A stretch of DNA of 64,000 bases from NCBI GenBank assembly GCA_965206445.1, contig CBDBJR010000002.1, positions 1,178,001 to 1,242,000 on the forward strand. Reading direction: 5' to 3'. The notes beneath the pieces are model-generated. The model worked only from the letters and a program-made list of their open reading frames with translations. It searched no databases and was not told where the DNA came from. Source of the stretch: CBDBJR01 sp965206445. Its GTDB lineage: Bacteria > Pseudomonadota > Gammaproteobacteria > Arenicellales > Poriferihabitantaceae. The position numbers and the translations under genes were made by a program. How positions within the stretch are numbered: position 1 is the first letter of the stretch; each line of letters starts with the position of its first letter. Positions 42,563-51,628 of the stretch are shown piece after piece.

Positions 42563-45500
42563 ATGAGGCAAACAGTTTCGGCATTGGCAGTGGTGATTGC
42601 GGTGTTATGCACGGCGGCGCATGGCGCTGGCGAAACGCCGCTGCACCGGGCGGCAGAGGCGGACAATGCGGCCACGGTGCACCGGTTGATTGCGGCCGGG
42701 GCGAATGTAAATACCAAGGATAAAAATGACCGGACGCCACTGCACGAAGCGGCACGCAGGGGCCGCATCAGGGCTATCGACGCCTTGCTGCAATCCGGCG
42801 GCCGAGTGGATGCGCAGGACAAAGACGGCTGGACGCCGCTGCATTGGGCGACCTGGTCGGGCCGGATAATTGCCATCGAGGTTTTGCTGGCGGCCGGGTC
42901 GGATGTGAATGCGCCGACCAAAGGCGGCTGGACGCCGGTTTATTGGGCTGCCGGCTTAGAGCAGGTCGGGATACTCAAGGCGTTGCTGCAGGCGGGGGCG
43001 GCGGTCAATATTCAGGATACAGACGGTAAAACGCCGCTGCATTGGGCGGCCAAGCTGGACCGCGCCAGGGCGATCAAAATCCTGATAGCGGCCGGGGCGC
43101 GTACCGATATCCCGGATAAAGAAGGCCTGGTCGCATCTGATTGGGCGGCCCGGCTGGATCAAACGGCAGCGACAGTGGCATTGCAGACGCGTGCTCCGGC
43201 GCGGGTGGAGGGGGCGGAAGATCGCGTCGCGCCTTTTGCAGTGGTGGAGCAAAAAGCGGATAAAACATCGCTGTATCAGGCGGTAATAGAAGGGGATGTC
43301 GCGACAATTTACCGGCTGACCAATGCCGGAGCCGAGGTAAATGAAGCGGATAACGAAGGTCGGGTGCCGTTGCACTGGGCGGCCAGGCTGGGCCAGGTGG
43401 CGGCCATCAAGGCACTGCGGGTGGCCGGAGCACAGGTTGACGTTCAGGACCAGAAAGGGCTGACGCCGCTGCATTGGGCGGCGAGGTCGGGCCAGGTGGC
43501 GGCTATCGAGGCGCTGCGGGCGGCCGGAGCACAGGTTGACGTTCAGGACCAGGAAGGGCTGATGCCGCTGCATTGGGCGGCGAGGTCGGGCCAGGTGGTG
43601 GCTATCGAGGCGCTACGGGTGGCCGGAGCGCAGATTGACGTTCAGGATCAGGAAGGGCTGACGCCGCTGCATTGGGCGGCCAAGCTGGACCGCGCCAGGG
43701 CGATCAAAATCCTGATAGCGGTCGGGGCGCGTACCGATATCCCGGATAAAGAAGGCCTGGTCGCATCTGATTGGGCGGCCCGGCTGGATCAAACGGCAGC
43801 GATAGTGGCATTGCAGACGCGTGCTCCGGCGCGGGTGGAGGGGGCGGAAGAGCGCGTTGCGCCTTTTTCAGTGGTGGAGCAAAAAGCAAATAAGACATCG
43901 CTGTATCAGGCGGTAATAGAAGGGGATGTCGCGACAATTTACCGGCTGACCAATGCCGGAGCCGAGGTAAACGAAGCGGATAACGAAGGTCGGGTGCCGT
44001 TGCACTGGGCGGCCAGGCTGGGCCAGGTGGCGGCCATCAAGGCACTGCGGGCGGGCGGAGCACAGGTTGACGTTCAGGATCAGGAAGGGCTGACGCCGCT
44101 GCATTGGGCGGCGAGGTCGGGCCAGGTGGTGGCTATCGAGGCGCTGCGGGCGGCCGGAGCACAGGTTGACGTTCAGGATCAGGAAGGGCTGACGCCGCTG
44201 CATTGGGCGGCGAGGTCGGGCCAGGCGGCGGCCATCAAGGCACTGCGGGCGGGCGGAGCACAGGTTGACGTTCAGGATCAGGAAGGGCTGACGCCGCTGC
44301 ATTGGGCGGCGAGGTCGGGCCAGGTGGTGGCTATCGAGGCACTGCGGGCGGACGGAGCACAGGTTGACGTTCAGGATCAGGAAGGGCTGACGCCGCTGCA
44401 CTGGGCGGCGAGGTCGGGCCAGGCGACGGCCATCAAGGCACTGCGGGCGGCCGGAGCGCAGATTGACGTTCAGGATCAGGAAGGGCTGACGCCGCTGCAT
44501 TGGGCGGCGAGGTCGGGCCAAGTGGTGGCCATCGAGGCGCTGCGGGCGGGCGGAGCACAGGTTGACGTTCAGGATCAGGAAGGGCTGACGCCGCTGCATT
44601 GGGCGGCGAGGTCGGGCCAGGCGACGGCCATCAAGGCACTGCGGGCGGCCGGAGCGCAGATTGACGTTCAGGATCAGGAAGGGCTGACGTCGCTGCATTG
44701 GGCGGCGAGGTCGGGCCAGGTGGTGGCTATCGAGGCACTGCGGACGGCCGGAGCACAGGTTGACGTTCAGGATCAGGAAGGGCTGACGCCGCTGCATTGG
44801 GCGGCGAGGTCGGGCCAGGCGACGGCCATCAAGGCACTGCGGGCGGCTGGAGCACAGGTTGACGTTCAGGATCAGGAAGGGCTGACGCCGCTGCATTGGG
44901 CGGCGAGGTCGGGCCAGGTGGCGGCCATCGAGGCGCTGCGGGCGGTCGGAGCATCAATGGATGGGCGGGATAACAATGACCTCGCGCCATTGCATTGGGC
45001 GGCCTGGTCCGGCCATGCTGCCGCAATTGAGGAGCTGCACGCAGCCGGGACCGAGGTGAATGTGCGGACCAAGCTGGGTGTGACGCCACTCCATCTTGCA
45101 GCCGGGTCGGGCCGGGTCGGCGTAATCGAGGCTCTGGCGGCAGCCGGGGCGGATATGGATGTGCAGACGACCGGCGGGGCAACAGCGCTGCATTTGGCGG
45201 TTAGAGCCGGCCGGATTGATTCGATTGCCGCATTGCGCCAGGCCGGGGCGAGTTGGTCGATACAGGATAAGTCCGGCCGGACGGCGCTGCATCTGGCCGC
45301 CGGATTGGGTCAGGCCGCACTTGTCGAGGCATTGCAGCCGGCCGGAACCGATTGGTCGGTGCAAGACAAATCCGGCCGGACGGCGCTGCACCTGGCCGTT
45401 GGTTCAGGCCAGGTGACGGCGATTCAAGCATTGCAGCGGGTCGGCGCCGATTGGTCGGTGCAGGATGACACCGGCCGGACGGCGCTGCATCTGGCCGCGG

Positions 45501-46759
45501 GGTCGGGTCAGACTGCGCTGGTTGACGCGCTGCTGCAGGCCGGGGCCGATTGGTCGGCGCAGGATAAGCTGGGCAGAACAGCGCTGCATCTGGCGGCCGG
45601 TTCAGGCCAGGCCGCGGTCATCGAGGCTTTACACCAGGCGGGTGCGGATGTGAATGCGCCGACCCGGGATGGCTGGACGCCGCTGCATGTGGCCGCGCGG
45701 TCGAACCAGACTGCGGCGATTACGGCGCTGCGGTTGGCCGGAGCAGAGGTAAATGCGCAGGCGAACGCGGGTGTGGCGGCGCTGCATCTGTTGGCTGCAT
45801 CCGGTCAGCTCAAGGCGATGGAGCTGTTGCTGCAGGCCGGGGCGAATGTGAATATACAGGCCGAAAACGGCATCACGCCGCTGCATGTGGCGGCCAGATC
45901 GGGCCAGCTCGCGGTGATTCGAGCGCTGCATCAGGCCGGGGCGGAGGTGGATGCAAAGAGCCAGGATGGCCGGACGGCGCTGTATGTGGCGGCAAAAGCC
46001 GGTCAGGCGGAGACCATCGAGGCCCTGCACCTGGCCGGGGCGGATGTGAATGCGCCGACCGGCAGCGGCTTGACGGCATTGCACATAGCGGCGAAATCAG
46101 GCCAGGTTGCGGCGCTTGAGACGTTGCTGGCGATTGGCGCTGAGGTCGGTGTGACCCGGGACGGCTGGAGCCCGCTGCATGGCGCCGCCGACGCAGGCCA
46201 GGTTGAGGTGATTGCCGTCTTGCACGCGGCGGGGATAGACATGGCGGTGCAGGCGAAAAATGGCGTGACAGCGCTGCATGTGGCGGCGAAATCGGGCCAG
46301 GTCGCGGCTATCGAAGCCTTGCGGAAAACCGGAATGGATATCAATGTACAGGCGGAAAATGGCGTAACACCGCTGCATGTGGCGGCTGATTCAGGCCAGG
46401 TTGCTACGGTTGAAGCCTTGCTGGCAGCCGGGGCGGATGCGAATGCAAAGGTGAGAGGCGGCGTGACCGCATTGCATATTGCGGCCCGATTGGGTCGGGT
46501 CGAGGTAATCGATCGATTGCAGGCTGCCGGTGCGGATTTAGCCGCACTGACCGAAGAGGGCTGGACGGCACTGCATGCGGCGGCCGATTCGGGCCAGGTT
46601 GCCGCGATTAAAACCTTGCTGGCAGCCGGGGCGGATGCACGCGCACAGGCGAAAGGCGGGGCCACACCGCTCGATCGAGCAAAGACAAATCAACATCCGG
46701 AGGCGGTTCGGCTATTGGAAGCGGCCGGCGGCGGGCTGGCGGTTGACAATGATCTCTGA
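42563..46759 (+). CDS. exported giant ankyrin-repeat protein
   Basis: A 1398-residue protein with a signal peptide (SALAVVIAVLCTAAHGAG, residues 5-22) followed by roughly 40 ankyrin units of 33 residues (G-x-TPLHWAA-x-x-G-x-x-x-A-I-x-x-L-x-x-A-G-A-x-x). Residues about 270-800 contain nearly identical units at protein and DNA level. Two spacers (about residues 190-250 and 400-460, with PARVEGAE and EQKA(D/N)KTSLYQAV) interrupt the array and are duplicates of each other. After residue 820 the units diverge. Export implies binding of an extracellular or host partner. AAGGA precedes the ATG. The 175-base upstream gap holds AT-rich promoter-like sequence. Confidence 0.92.
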   Translation: MRQTVSALAVVIAVLCTAAHGAGETPLHRAAEADNAATVHRLIAAGANVNTKDKNDRTPLHEAARRGRIRAIDALLQSGGRVDAQDKDGWTPLHWATWSGRIIAIEVLLAAGSDVNAPTKGGWTPVYWAAGLEQVGILKALLQAGAAVNIQDTDGKTPLHWAAKLDRARAIKILIAAGARTDIPDKEGLVASDWAARLDQTAATVALQTRAPARVEGAEDRVAPFAVVEQKADKTSLYQAVIEGDVATIYRLTNAGAEVNEADNEGRVPLHWAARLGQVAAIKALRVAGAQVDVQDQKGLTPLHWAARSGQVAAIEALRAAGAQVDVQDQEGLMPLHWAARSGQVVAIEALRVAGAQIDVQDQEGLTPLHWAAKLDRARAIKILIAVGARTDIPDKEGLVASDWAARLDQTAAIVALQTRAPARVEGAEERVAPFSVVEQKANKTSLYQAVIEGDVATIYRLTNAGAEVNEADNEGRVPLHWAARLGQVAAIKALRAGGAQVDVQDQEGLTPLHWAARSGQVVAIEALRAAGAQVDVQDQEGLTPLHWAARSGQAAAIKALRAGGAQVDVQDQEGLTPLHWAARSGQVVAIEALRADGAQVDVQDQEGLTPLHWAARSGQATAIKALRAAGAQIDVQDQEGLTPLHWAARSGQVVAIEALRAGGAQVDVQDQEGLTPLHWAARSGQATAIKALRAAGAQIDVQDQEGLTSLHWAARSGQVVAIEALRTAGAQVDVQDQEGLTPLHWAARSGQATAIKALRAAGAQVDVQDQEGLTPLHWAARSGQVAAIEALRAVGASMDGRDNNDLAPLHWAAWSGHAAAIEELHAAGTEVNVRTKLGVTPLHLAAGSGRVGVIEALAAAGADMDVQTTGGATALHLAVRAGRIDSIAALRQAGASWSIQDKSGRTALHLAAGLGQAALVEALQPAGTDWSVQDKSGRTALHLAVGSGQVTAIQALQRVGADWSVQDDTGRTALHLAAGSGQTALVDALLQAGADWSAQDKLGRTALHLAAGSGQAAVIEALHQAGADVNAPTRDGWTPLHVAARSNQTAAITALRLAGAEVNAQANAGVAALHLLAASGQLKAMELLLQAGANVNIQAENGITPLHVAARSGQLAVIRALHQAGAEVDAKSQDGRTALYVAAKAGQAETIEALHLAGADVNAPTGSGLTALHIAAKSGQVAALETLLAIGAEVGVTRDGWSPLHGAADAGQVEVIAVLHAAGIDMAVQAKNGVTALHVAAKSGQVAAIEALRKTGMDINVQAENGVTPLHVAADSGQVATVEALLAAGADANAKVRGGVTALHIAARLGRVEVIDRLQAAGADLAALTEEGWTALHAAADSGQVAAIKTLLAAGADARAQAKGGATPLDRAKTNQHPEAVRLLEAAGGGLAVDNDL
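43030..44060 (+). repeat. 630-base duplication within the ankyrin gene
   Basis: The segment around 43051 (AAGCTGGACCGCGCCAGGGC and onwards) reappears at 43681 with only a few base changes, a 630-base (210-codon) in-frame offset. It carries the spacer and the next ankyrin units. Tandem duplication fits recent growth of the gene. Confidence 0.7.
43370..44960 (+). repeat. array of 99-base ankyrin-coding repeats
   Basis: About 16 units of 99 bases, most differing at a few positions only (alternating GAGGCGCTGCGG/AAGGCACTGCGG and GCCGGAGCA/GGCGGAGCA forms). Identity this high at silent sites points to gene conversion or recent expansion rather than age. Confidence 0.75.
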
Positions 46760-46803
46760 TCTCTGATCTCTGCACTGGAATTGCACTGGAATTGCCCTGA
46801 AAT
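46750..46803. repeat. two short tandem repeats after the ankyrin gene
   Basis: TGATCTC occurs three times in a row (46750-46770), overlapping the gene's stop, then an 11-base unit TGCACTGGAAT occurs twice plus a diverged third copy. Slippage products; no function seen. Confidence 0.6.
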
Positions 46804-46864
46804 TGGGCACCCCCCGCTCGATTGGGCAGGCCGACAGCGCTGACGGTAACGGACTACCGGTCGG

Positions 46865-47710
46865 TCAAGCTATGCCGCGTATTCGATCATTGCGGCGGCG
46901 CAACAATTCAACCGAAGTCAACAGCAAAATCGATAGCAGCACCAACAGCGTAGCGACCGCCAGAATGGTCGGGCTGATCTGTTCGCGCAAGCCGGAAAAC
47001 ATCGCCCAGGGAATCGTTCGCTGTTGGTAGCTGCCGACAAAGCGCACGACCACTACTTCATCAAACGACGTGACAAAGGCAAACAGCGCCCCGGAAATCA
47101 CACCCGGCAAAATCAACGGCACGATAATTTTAAAAAACGCCTGCACCGGGCTGGCGCCCAGTGTCGCTGCCGCACGGGTCAGACTGTGGTCGAAGCCAAC
47201 CAGTGTGGCGGTCACCGTGATCACGACAAACGGGGTGCCTAATGCGGCGTGGGCCAGAATGACGCCGACGTGGGTTGAGGCCAGCCCAATGTCGCTATAA
47301 AAGAAAAACATGCCCGCTGCGGCGATAATAATCGGTACCACCATCGGTGAAATCAAGATGCCCATGATCAGGGTTTTTGCCGGCATTTCCGAACGGCTCA
47401 ACCCCAGGGCGGCGGTGGTTCCCAGCGCAGTCGAAATAATGGTTGCAAAGAATGCGATGATGAAGCTGTTCTTGACCGCTCCCTGCCAGTTAAGGCTGGA
47501 GAAAAATTCCCGATACCATTTGGTCGAGTAGCCGGCCGGGTCAAACGACAGCATTGCCTCGGTGAAAGTAAAAAACGGCACGGCATTGAACGACAGCGGT
47601 ATGACGATAATGACCGGCGCAATCAAAAAGAAGAAAATCAACCCGCAAATAACCCGGAACGTGTAGTACCAAATGCGCTCACCAGTAGTGGCATGTGCTG
47701 CAATCGCCAT
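46865..47710 (-). CDS. potC: polyamine ABC transporter permease, PotC-type
   Basis: A 281-residue inner-membrane protein with about six hydrophobic segments and the coupling loop RAAATLGASPVQAFFKIIVPLILPG (typical EAA motif, quoted in part as AAATLGASPVQAFFKIIVP). It is the last gene of a potA-potD-potB-potC type operon and starts 2 bases after potB. The family serves spermidine/putrescine uptake; the exact polyamine is not fixed. Confidence 0.88.
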   Translation of the reverse strand: MAIAAHATTGERIWYYTFRVICGLIFFFLIAPVIIVIPLSFNAVPFFTFTEAMLSFDPAGYSTKWYREFFSSLNWQGAVKNSFIIAFFATIISTALGTTAALGLSRSEMPAKTLIMGILISPMVVPIIIAAAGMFFFYSDIGLASTHVGVILAHAALGTPFVVITVTATLVGFDHSLTRAAATLGASPVQAFFKIIVPLILPGVISGALFAFVTSFDEVVVVRFVGSYQQRTIPWAMFSGLREQISPTILAVATLLVLLSILLLTSVELLRRRNDRIRGIA

Positions 47711-47712
47711 AG

Positions 47713-48996
47713 CTATCCCATTTTCATATTGTTGATCCCGACGAATTTGTCGTAGACCACGTAGAGTGTCAGCACGACCACCAGCAATACCGTACCCAAT
47801 GCGGCGGCCAGCCCCCAGTTAAGCGAAGTGCTGAGGTGATAGGCAATAAAGTTGCTGATCAGGGTGCCGCTCTGTCCGCCGACCAGCGCCGGCGTAATGT
47901 AGTAGCCAATTGAAATAATGAAAACCAGGATCGCACCGGCCCCGATGCCGGGCACGGTATTGGGCATATACACGCGAATAAAAGCGATGGCCGGGGGGGC
48001 GCCGAGTGATTTGGCCGCCCGCAGGTAACTCGGTGGAATCGTTTTCATCACACTGTACAGCGGCAATAGCATAAACGGCAGCAATACATGGGTCATCGCC
48101 ACAATCGTGCCGGTCGCATTGTGGATCATCGCCAACCGGGTGGCATCGTCGATAAAGCCCACCCACACCAGCAAATCATTGATCACCCCTTCCTTTTGCA
48201 GCAGGGCAATCCAGGCGGAAGTGCGCACCAGCAGCGAGGTCCAGAAAGGCAGCAGCACCAGTATCATTAACAGATTGCTGGTTTTCACCGGCAGGGTCGA
48301 TAACAGGTAGGCAATCGGATAGGCAAGCAGCAAACACAGCAGAGTAATTAATAGGCTTATCCATAGTGTTCTGCCAAACAGGTGGACATAAATCCGGTTG
48401 TTCTCTGCGTTTTTGACCGCTTCGCCGGTCGGAGTATATGAATAATCCATTGACGCCAGATAATACGACAGCGTGTAGCGATCGCTTTCCCGTTTCAAAA
48501 CCCGCCAGGTGTCCAGCTCGCCCCAGTCCCGGTGAGCTTCGATAAAAGCGTCGGTATACGGCGCGGCAAGATTTTTTGCCCGCCGGTTTGTTTTTCTGAA
48601 CAGGCTGGAAAAACCGGTTACTTCGTAGTTCAGCCGACGTCCCACCGAGCCGGCCGTTTTATTCTCGAACGCCTCTTTGAAATCCGCCGCCAAGGCAGCG
48701 AACACCGGCTCACCCGGCAATTGATCACTGTACTCATCCCACTCTTGCAGCAGCGGCACCGTGCGGTGCAGCACCTCGCTGACCTGATGATTTTCGACAC
48801 TGCGAAACAGCATCGAGATGATGGGGATAAAGAACGTCACCAGGATAAACAAAAACAGCGGCAGGACCAGAAACAACGCCTTGTTACGATTCCGTTTTCT
48901 GGCGCGCGCCAGACTGATCCTTAATGGTACGCCATCGGCGGTGACCATTTCACCGGCCTGATTGAAATTGTCGGCGTTGGTAGCGGCTAAATTCAT
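47713..48996 (-). CDS. potB: polyamine ABC transporter permease, PotB-type, with long periplasmic loop
   Basis: A 427-residue permease, about 130 residues longer than E. coli PotB. After a cytoplasmic start and a first helix (FLVLPLFLFILVTFFIPII), about 150 polar residues (Glu/Arg-rich, HQVSEVLHRT to YSYTPTGEAV) precede the remaining helices. The coupling loop is RAAKSLGAPPAIAFIRVYMP. This extended form is known in permeases for putrescine-like solutes in marine bacteria. Cotranslated with potC. Confidence 0.85.
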   Translation of the reverse strand: MNLAATNADNFNQAGEMVTADGVPLRISLARARKRNRNKALFLVLPLFLFILVTFFIPIISMLFRSVENHQVSEVLHRTVPLLQEWDEYSDQLPGEPVFAALAADFKEAFENKTAGSVGRRLNYEVTGFSSLFRKTNRRAKNLAAPYTDAFIEAHRDWGELDTWRVLKRESDRYTLSYYLASMDYSYTPTGEAVKNAENNRIYVHLFGRTLWISLLITLLCLLLAYPIAYLLSTLPVKTSNLLMILVLLPFWTSLLVRTSAWIALLQKEGVINDLLVWVGFIDDATRLAMIHNATGTIVAMTHVLLPFMLLPLYSVMKTIPPSYLRAAKSLGAPPAIAFIRVYMPNTVPGIGAGAILVFIISIGYYITPALVGGQSGTLISNFIAYHLSTSLNWGLAAALGTVLLVVVLTLYVVYDKFVGINNMKMG

Positions 48997-49113
48997 GGAT
49001 TGAGCGTTTTATGCAGCTTGATTGGCGGATAGAAGAGAGTTCAATGTGTATCAGGTACCGGTATCAAGCACTTTTATCCGGTCACTGCCTGATTGCGGTA
49101 TATCGGCATGACA

Positions 49114-49143
49114 GCACCGCCGGGAGTCAACCCCCGGCGGTGC
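49114..49143 (-). terminator. strong hairpin between binding-protein gene and potB
   Basis: Two 11-base arms (GCACCGCCGGG with its complement, one mismatch-free G/C core) around a short loop, 28 bases after the binding-protein stop. With no clear T-tract it is more likely an mRNA-stabilising or attenuating stem, raising binding-protein expression above the permeases. Confidence 0.55.
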
Positions 49144-49171
49144 CAAAACACGGTTGTTACGGTGCCGGAGT

Positions 49172-50266
49172 CTAGTTATTCAACCACGCGGTAAACTTTT
49201 CATTCAGGTCGTCTATGTTGTCGGCCCAGAAATCGTAGTTGTACACCAGAGTATGCCGGGCGTTGTCCGGATCGGTCGGCATGTGCGGCGCCATATCGAT
49301 GCCCAGCGTGGCGTGTTTGCCCACCAGTGGGGCGGACGATGCGCGTGCCGGACCATAAGAAATGTATTTTGCCTGATCCGCCAGTCGCTGGGTATCGGTA
49401 GCATAACGCAGGTACTTCACGACTTCGTCTCTATTGGGCGAGCCGATGGGAATAACCCAGCCGTCAAGGTCGAAGACCTGCCAGTCCCACAGCATGCCGA
49501 CCGGCTGTTTTTCTTCCTCGATCACGGAAAACAGGCGGCCGTTGTAGGTTGAACCCATGATGACTTCGCCGTCGGCCAGCAACTGCGGCGTCTGCGCTCC
49601 CTTTTCCCACCAGACGACGTGATCTTTAATCGTGTCCAGCTTGGCGAAAGCACGCTGGACGCCGGCATCGGTGTCGAGCACCTCATAGATCTCGTCGGCG
49701 GAAACCCCATCGGCCAGCAGCGCCCACTCCAGATTGTTAATTGCTTTCTTTTCCAGCGAGCGCTTGCCGGGGTATTTTTCCAGATCGAATACATCGGCGA
49801 TCGTGCTCGGCGGGGTGTCGCCAACCAAATCGGTGCGATAACCAAACGTAGTCGAATAGACGATTTGCGGGATAAAGCAGGGTGAGACGATCAGATCGCC
49901 GAAATCCTGGCTGGCAGGCGTACCATCCGGCGCCGCAGCCAGTATGGCATCGTGATCGAGTTCTTCGACCAGACCCTCATCGCAACTCAAAATGGCGTCG
50001 GATGCGACCATGTCAACCAGATCCCAGGTAACGTTGTCGGCCTCTTGCATGGCGCGCAGTTTGGCCACTGCTCCGTTGGCTGAATCGTCGTTAACGATAT
50101 TGATGTCGGGATTGGCGGCCATGTACGGCGCATGATAGGCGTTTTGTTGACTGGACGTATACGCCCCGCCCCAGGAGACGACGACCAGATCTTTGGCGAC
50201 CGCCGTACCGGTAACGCTGGCTGAGACCGCAGCCGCGATCAGGGTGGTTCTAAAACGTGTGTTCAT
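49172..50266 (-). CDS. potD: polyamine-type periplasmic binding protein
   Basis: A 364-residue exported protein (signal TTLIAAAVSASVTGTAVA). Residues VVVSWGGAYTSSQQNAYHAP, WDLVDMVASDAILSC, VYSTTFGYR and GSTYNGRLFSVI follow the PotD/PotF binding-protein pattern; tryptophans and acids of the polyamine site are plausible (DWQVFDLDGW). It delivers ligand to the PotBC permeases. An AAGGAG-like site precedes ATG 50266. Ligand is inferred. Confidence 0.85.
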   Translation of the reverse strand: MNTRFRTTLIAAAVSASVTGTAVAKDLVVVSWGGAYTSSQQNAYHAPYMAANPDINIVNDDSANGAVAKLRAMQEADNVTWDLVDMVASDAILSCDEGLVEELDHDAILAAAPDGTPASQDFGDLIVSPCFIPQIVYSTTFGYRTDLVGDTPPSTIADVFDLEKYPGKRSLEKKAINNLEWALLADGVSADEIYEVLDTDAGVQRAFAKLDTIKDHVVWWEKGAQTPQLLADGEVIMGSTYNGRLFSVIEEEKQPVGMLWDWQVFDLDGWVIPIGSPNRDEVVKYLRYATDTQRLADQAKYISYGPARASSAPLVGKHATLGIDMAPHMPTDPDNARHTLVYNYDFWADNIDDLNEKFTAWLNN

Positions 50267-50360
50267 AATAGCTAAGCTCCTTATTTACGATAGTGATAAC
50301 AGATGATTTTCGGATTACATGTTCGCTTGCGCGAATCGATTTTTACGTCGTGCACGGGAT

Positions 50361-51482
50361 TCAATCCGAAGCATCCAGCGCGCGACAATCTTCGACATTC
50401 CAACCGACCGTTATTGAATCATCCAGCTTGAGTGTGGCGTGGTCGCTTGAATTTGGAATCTTGATAACAAAGTCCCGGTTGCCACAGACGTTGACCCGGG
50501 TTCGAACATGGTCGCCAAGGTAGATCAACTCTTTGACCGTTGCGTCAAACATATTGGGCATCGACCCCGCCATCGGGTTGACGCTGACCCGCTCCGGGCG
50601 CAACGACAGCGTGGTTCTATCGCCGACCGTGCCGATATTGATTGCGCTGGCCGTCACTTCGCCGCCATCATCGACCGCGATTTTGCAGCTGGTGCCGTTG
50701 ATATGGGTCACCGACCCGAGCAGGCGATTGTTTTCACCGATAAAATTGGCGACAAACGCATTCAGCGGCTTTTCGTACAGATCCGCCGGCGGCGCCAGTT
50801 GCTGAATAACCCCATCGTTAAAAACCGCGATGCGGTTCGACATCGTCAAGGCTTCGCTCTGGTCGTGGGTAACATAGACCACGGTAACGCCCAGCGATTC
50901 GTGGATATGCTTGATCTCATACTGCATTTGTTCCCGCAGATTCTTGTCCAGCGCCCCGAGCGGCTCGTCCATCAGCACCAGCTCCGGGTCGAATACCAGC
51001 GCCCGGGCAACCGCCACCCGCTGCGCCTGCCCGCCCGACAGCTGCGCCGGTCGCCGGTCGCCAAACGGGCCGAGCTGCACCATATCCAGCGCGCGTTTGA
51101 TCCGGCGCTCCCGCTCTGATTTGTCCATCTTGCGCACTTCCAGCGGAAACGACAGGTTTTCCGCCACGGTCATGTGGGGAAACAGCGCATAGTTCTGAAA
51201 CACCATGCCGATACCGCGTTTATGCGGGGGGACGGTGTTGATAGGGCGGTTCTGCAGATAAATTTCGCCATGGGTCGCCGGCTCAAACCCGGCCAGCATC
51301 ATCAGGCAGGTCGTCTTGCCCGAGCCCGACGGCCCCAGCATCGTGAGAAATTCACCGGCAGCCACATCCAGGTTGAGGTTTTTCACCACCAGGACATGGC
51401 CGTCGTAGCTTTTCTGAATATTTTCAAAGCGCACCAGCGCTGGCGCATCGGCGGTATCTGGGGTCGTAGCGGGTTCGGCCAT
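50361..51482 (-). CDS. potA: polyamine ABC transporter ATP-binding protein
   Basis: A 373-residue ABC ATPase from ATG 51482 (MAEPATTPDTADAP). Walker A GPSGSGKTT (about 50-58), signature LSGGQAQRVAVARAL, Walker B ELVLMDEPLGALD and the TOBE-type C-terminal domain (about 260-370, with GEVTASAINIG and SLRPERVSVNP) identify a PotA-type subunit. First gene of the operon. The frame is open to 51533, but the extra 17 residues are not homologous. Confidence 0.9.
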   Translation of the reverse strand: MAEPATTPDTADAPALVRFENIQKSYDGHVLVVKNLNLDVAAGEFLTMLGPSGSGKTTCLMMLAGFEPATHGEIYLQNRPINTVPPHKRGIGMVFQNYALFPHMTVAENLSFPLEVRKMDKSERERRIKRALDMVQLGPFGDRRPAQLSGGQAQRVAVARALVFDPELVLMDEPLGALDKNLREQMQYEIKHIHESLGVTVVYVTHDQSEALTMSNRIAVFNDGVIQQLAPPADLYEKPLNAFVANFIGENNRLLGSVTHINGTSCKIAVDDGGEVTASAINIGTVGDRTTLSLRPERVSVNPMAGSMPNMFDATVKELIYLGDHVRTRVNVCGNRDFVIKIPNSSDHATLKLDDSITVGWNVEDCRALDASD

Positions 51483-51563
51483 TGGATATAGTAAAGTTCG
51501 ATTATATTTACGCGTTTCGAGCTGTACGGTCAATAATTCAACTCTGAAATAATGCGTATCGTC

Positions 51564-51577
51564 TATGCAATTGCATA
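51564..51577. promoter_or_regulatory. 14-base palindrome in the potA divergent promoter region
   Basis: TATGCAATTGCATA is a perfect palindrome in the AT-rich gap between divergent potA and the ClpP-like gene, a good candidate for a regulator binding site controlling one or both. Confidence 0.45.
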
Positions 51578-51628
51578 CAATAATCTACTATGGTCGGTAA
51601 AATCAAGCGAAAAGTAATAAAAATCACT

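Noticed and set aside
43868..44896. Long minus-strand open frame across the ankyrin repeats
   Set aside because: The repeat unit is open on the opposite strand, so a long frame arises automatically. It has no start signal or homology.
43370..44960. CRISPR array
   Set aside because: Units are 99 bases, continuous and in frame with ankyrin motifs; there are no spacers.
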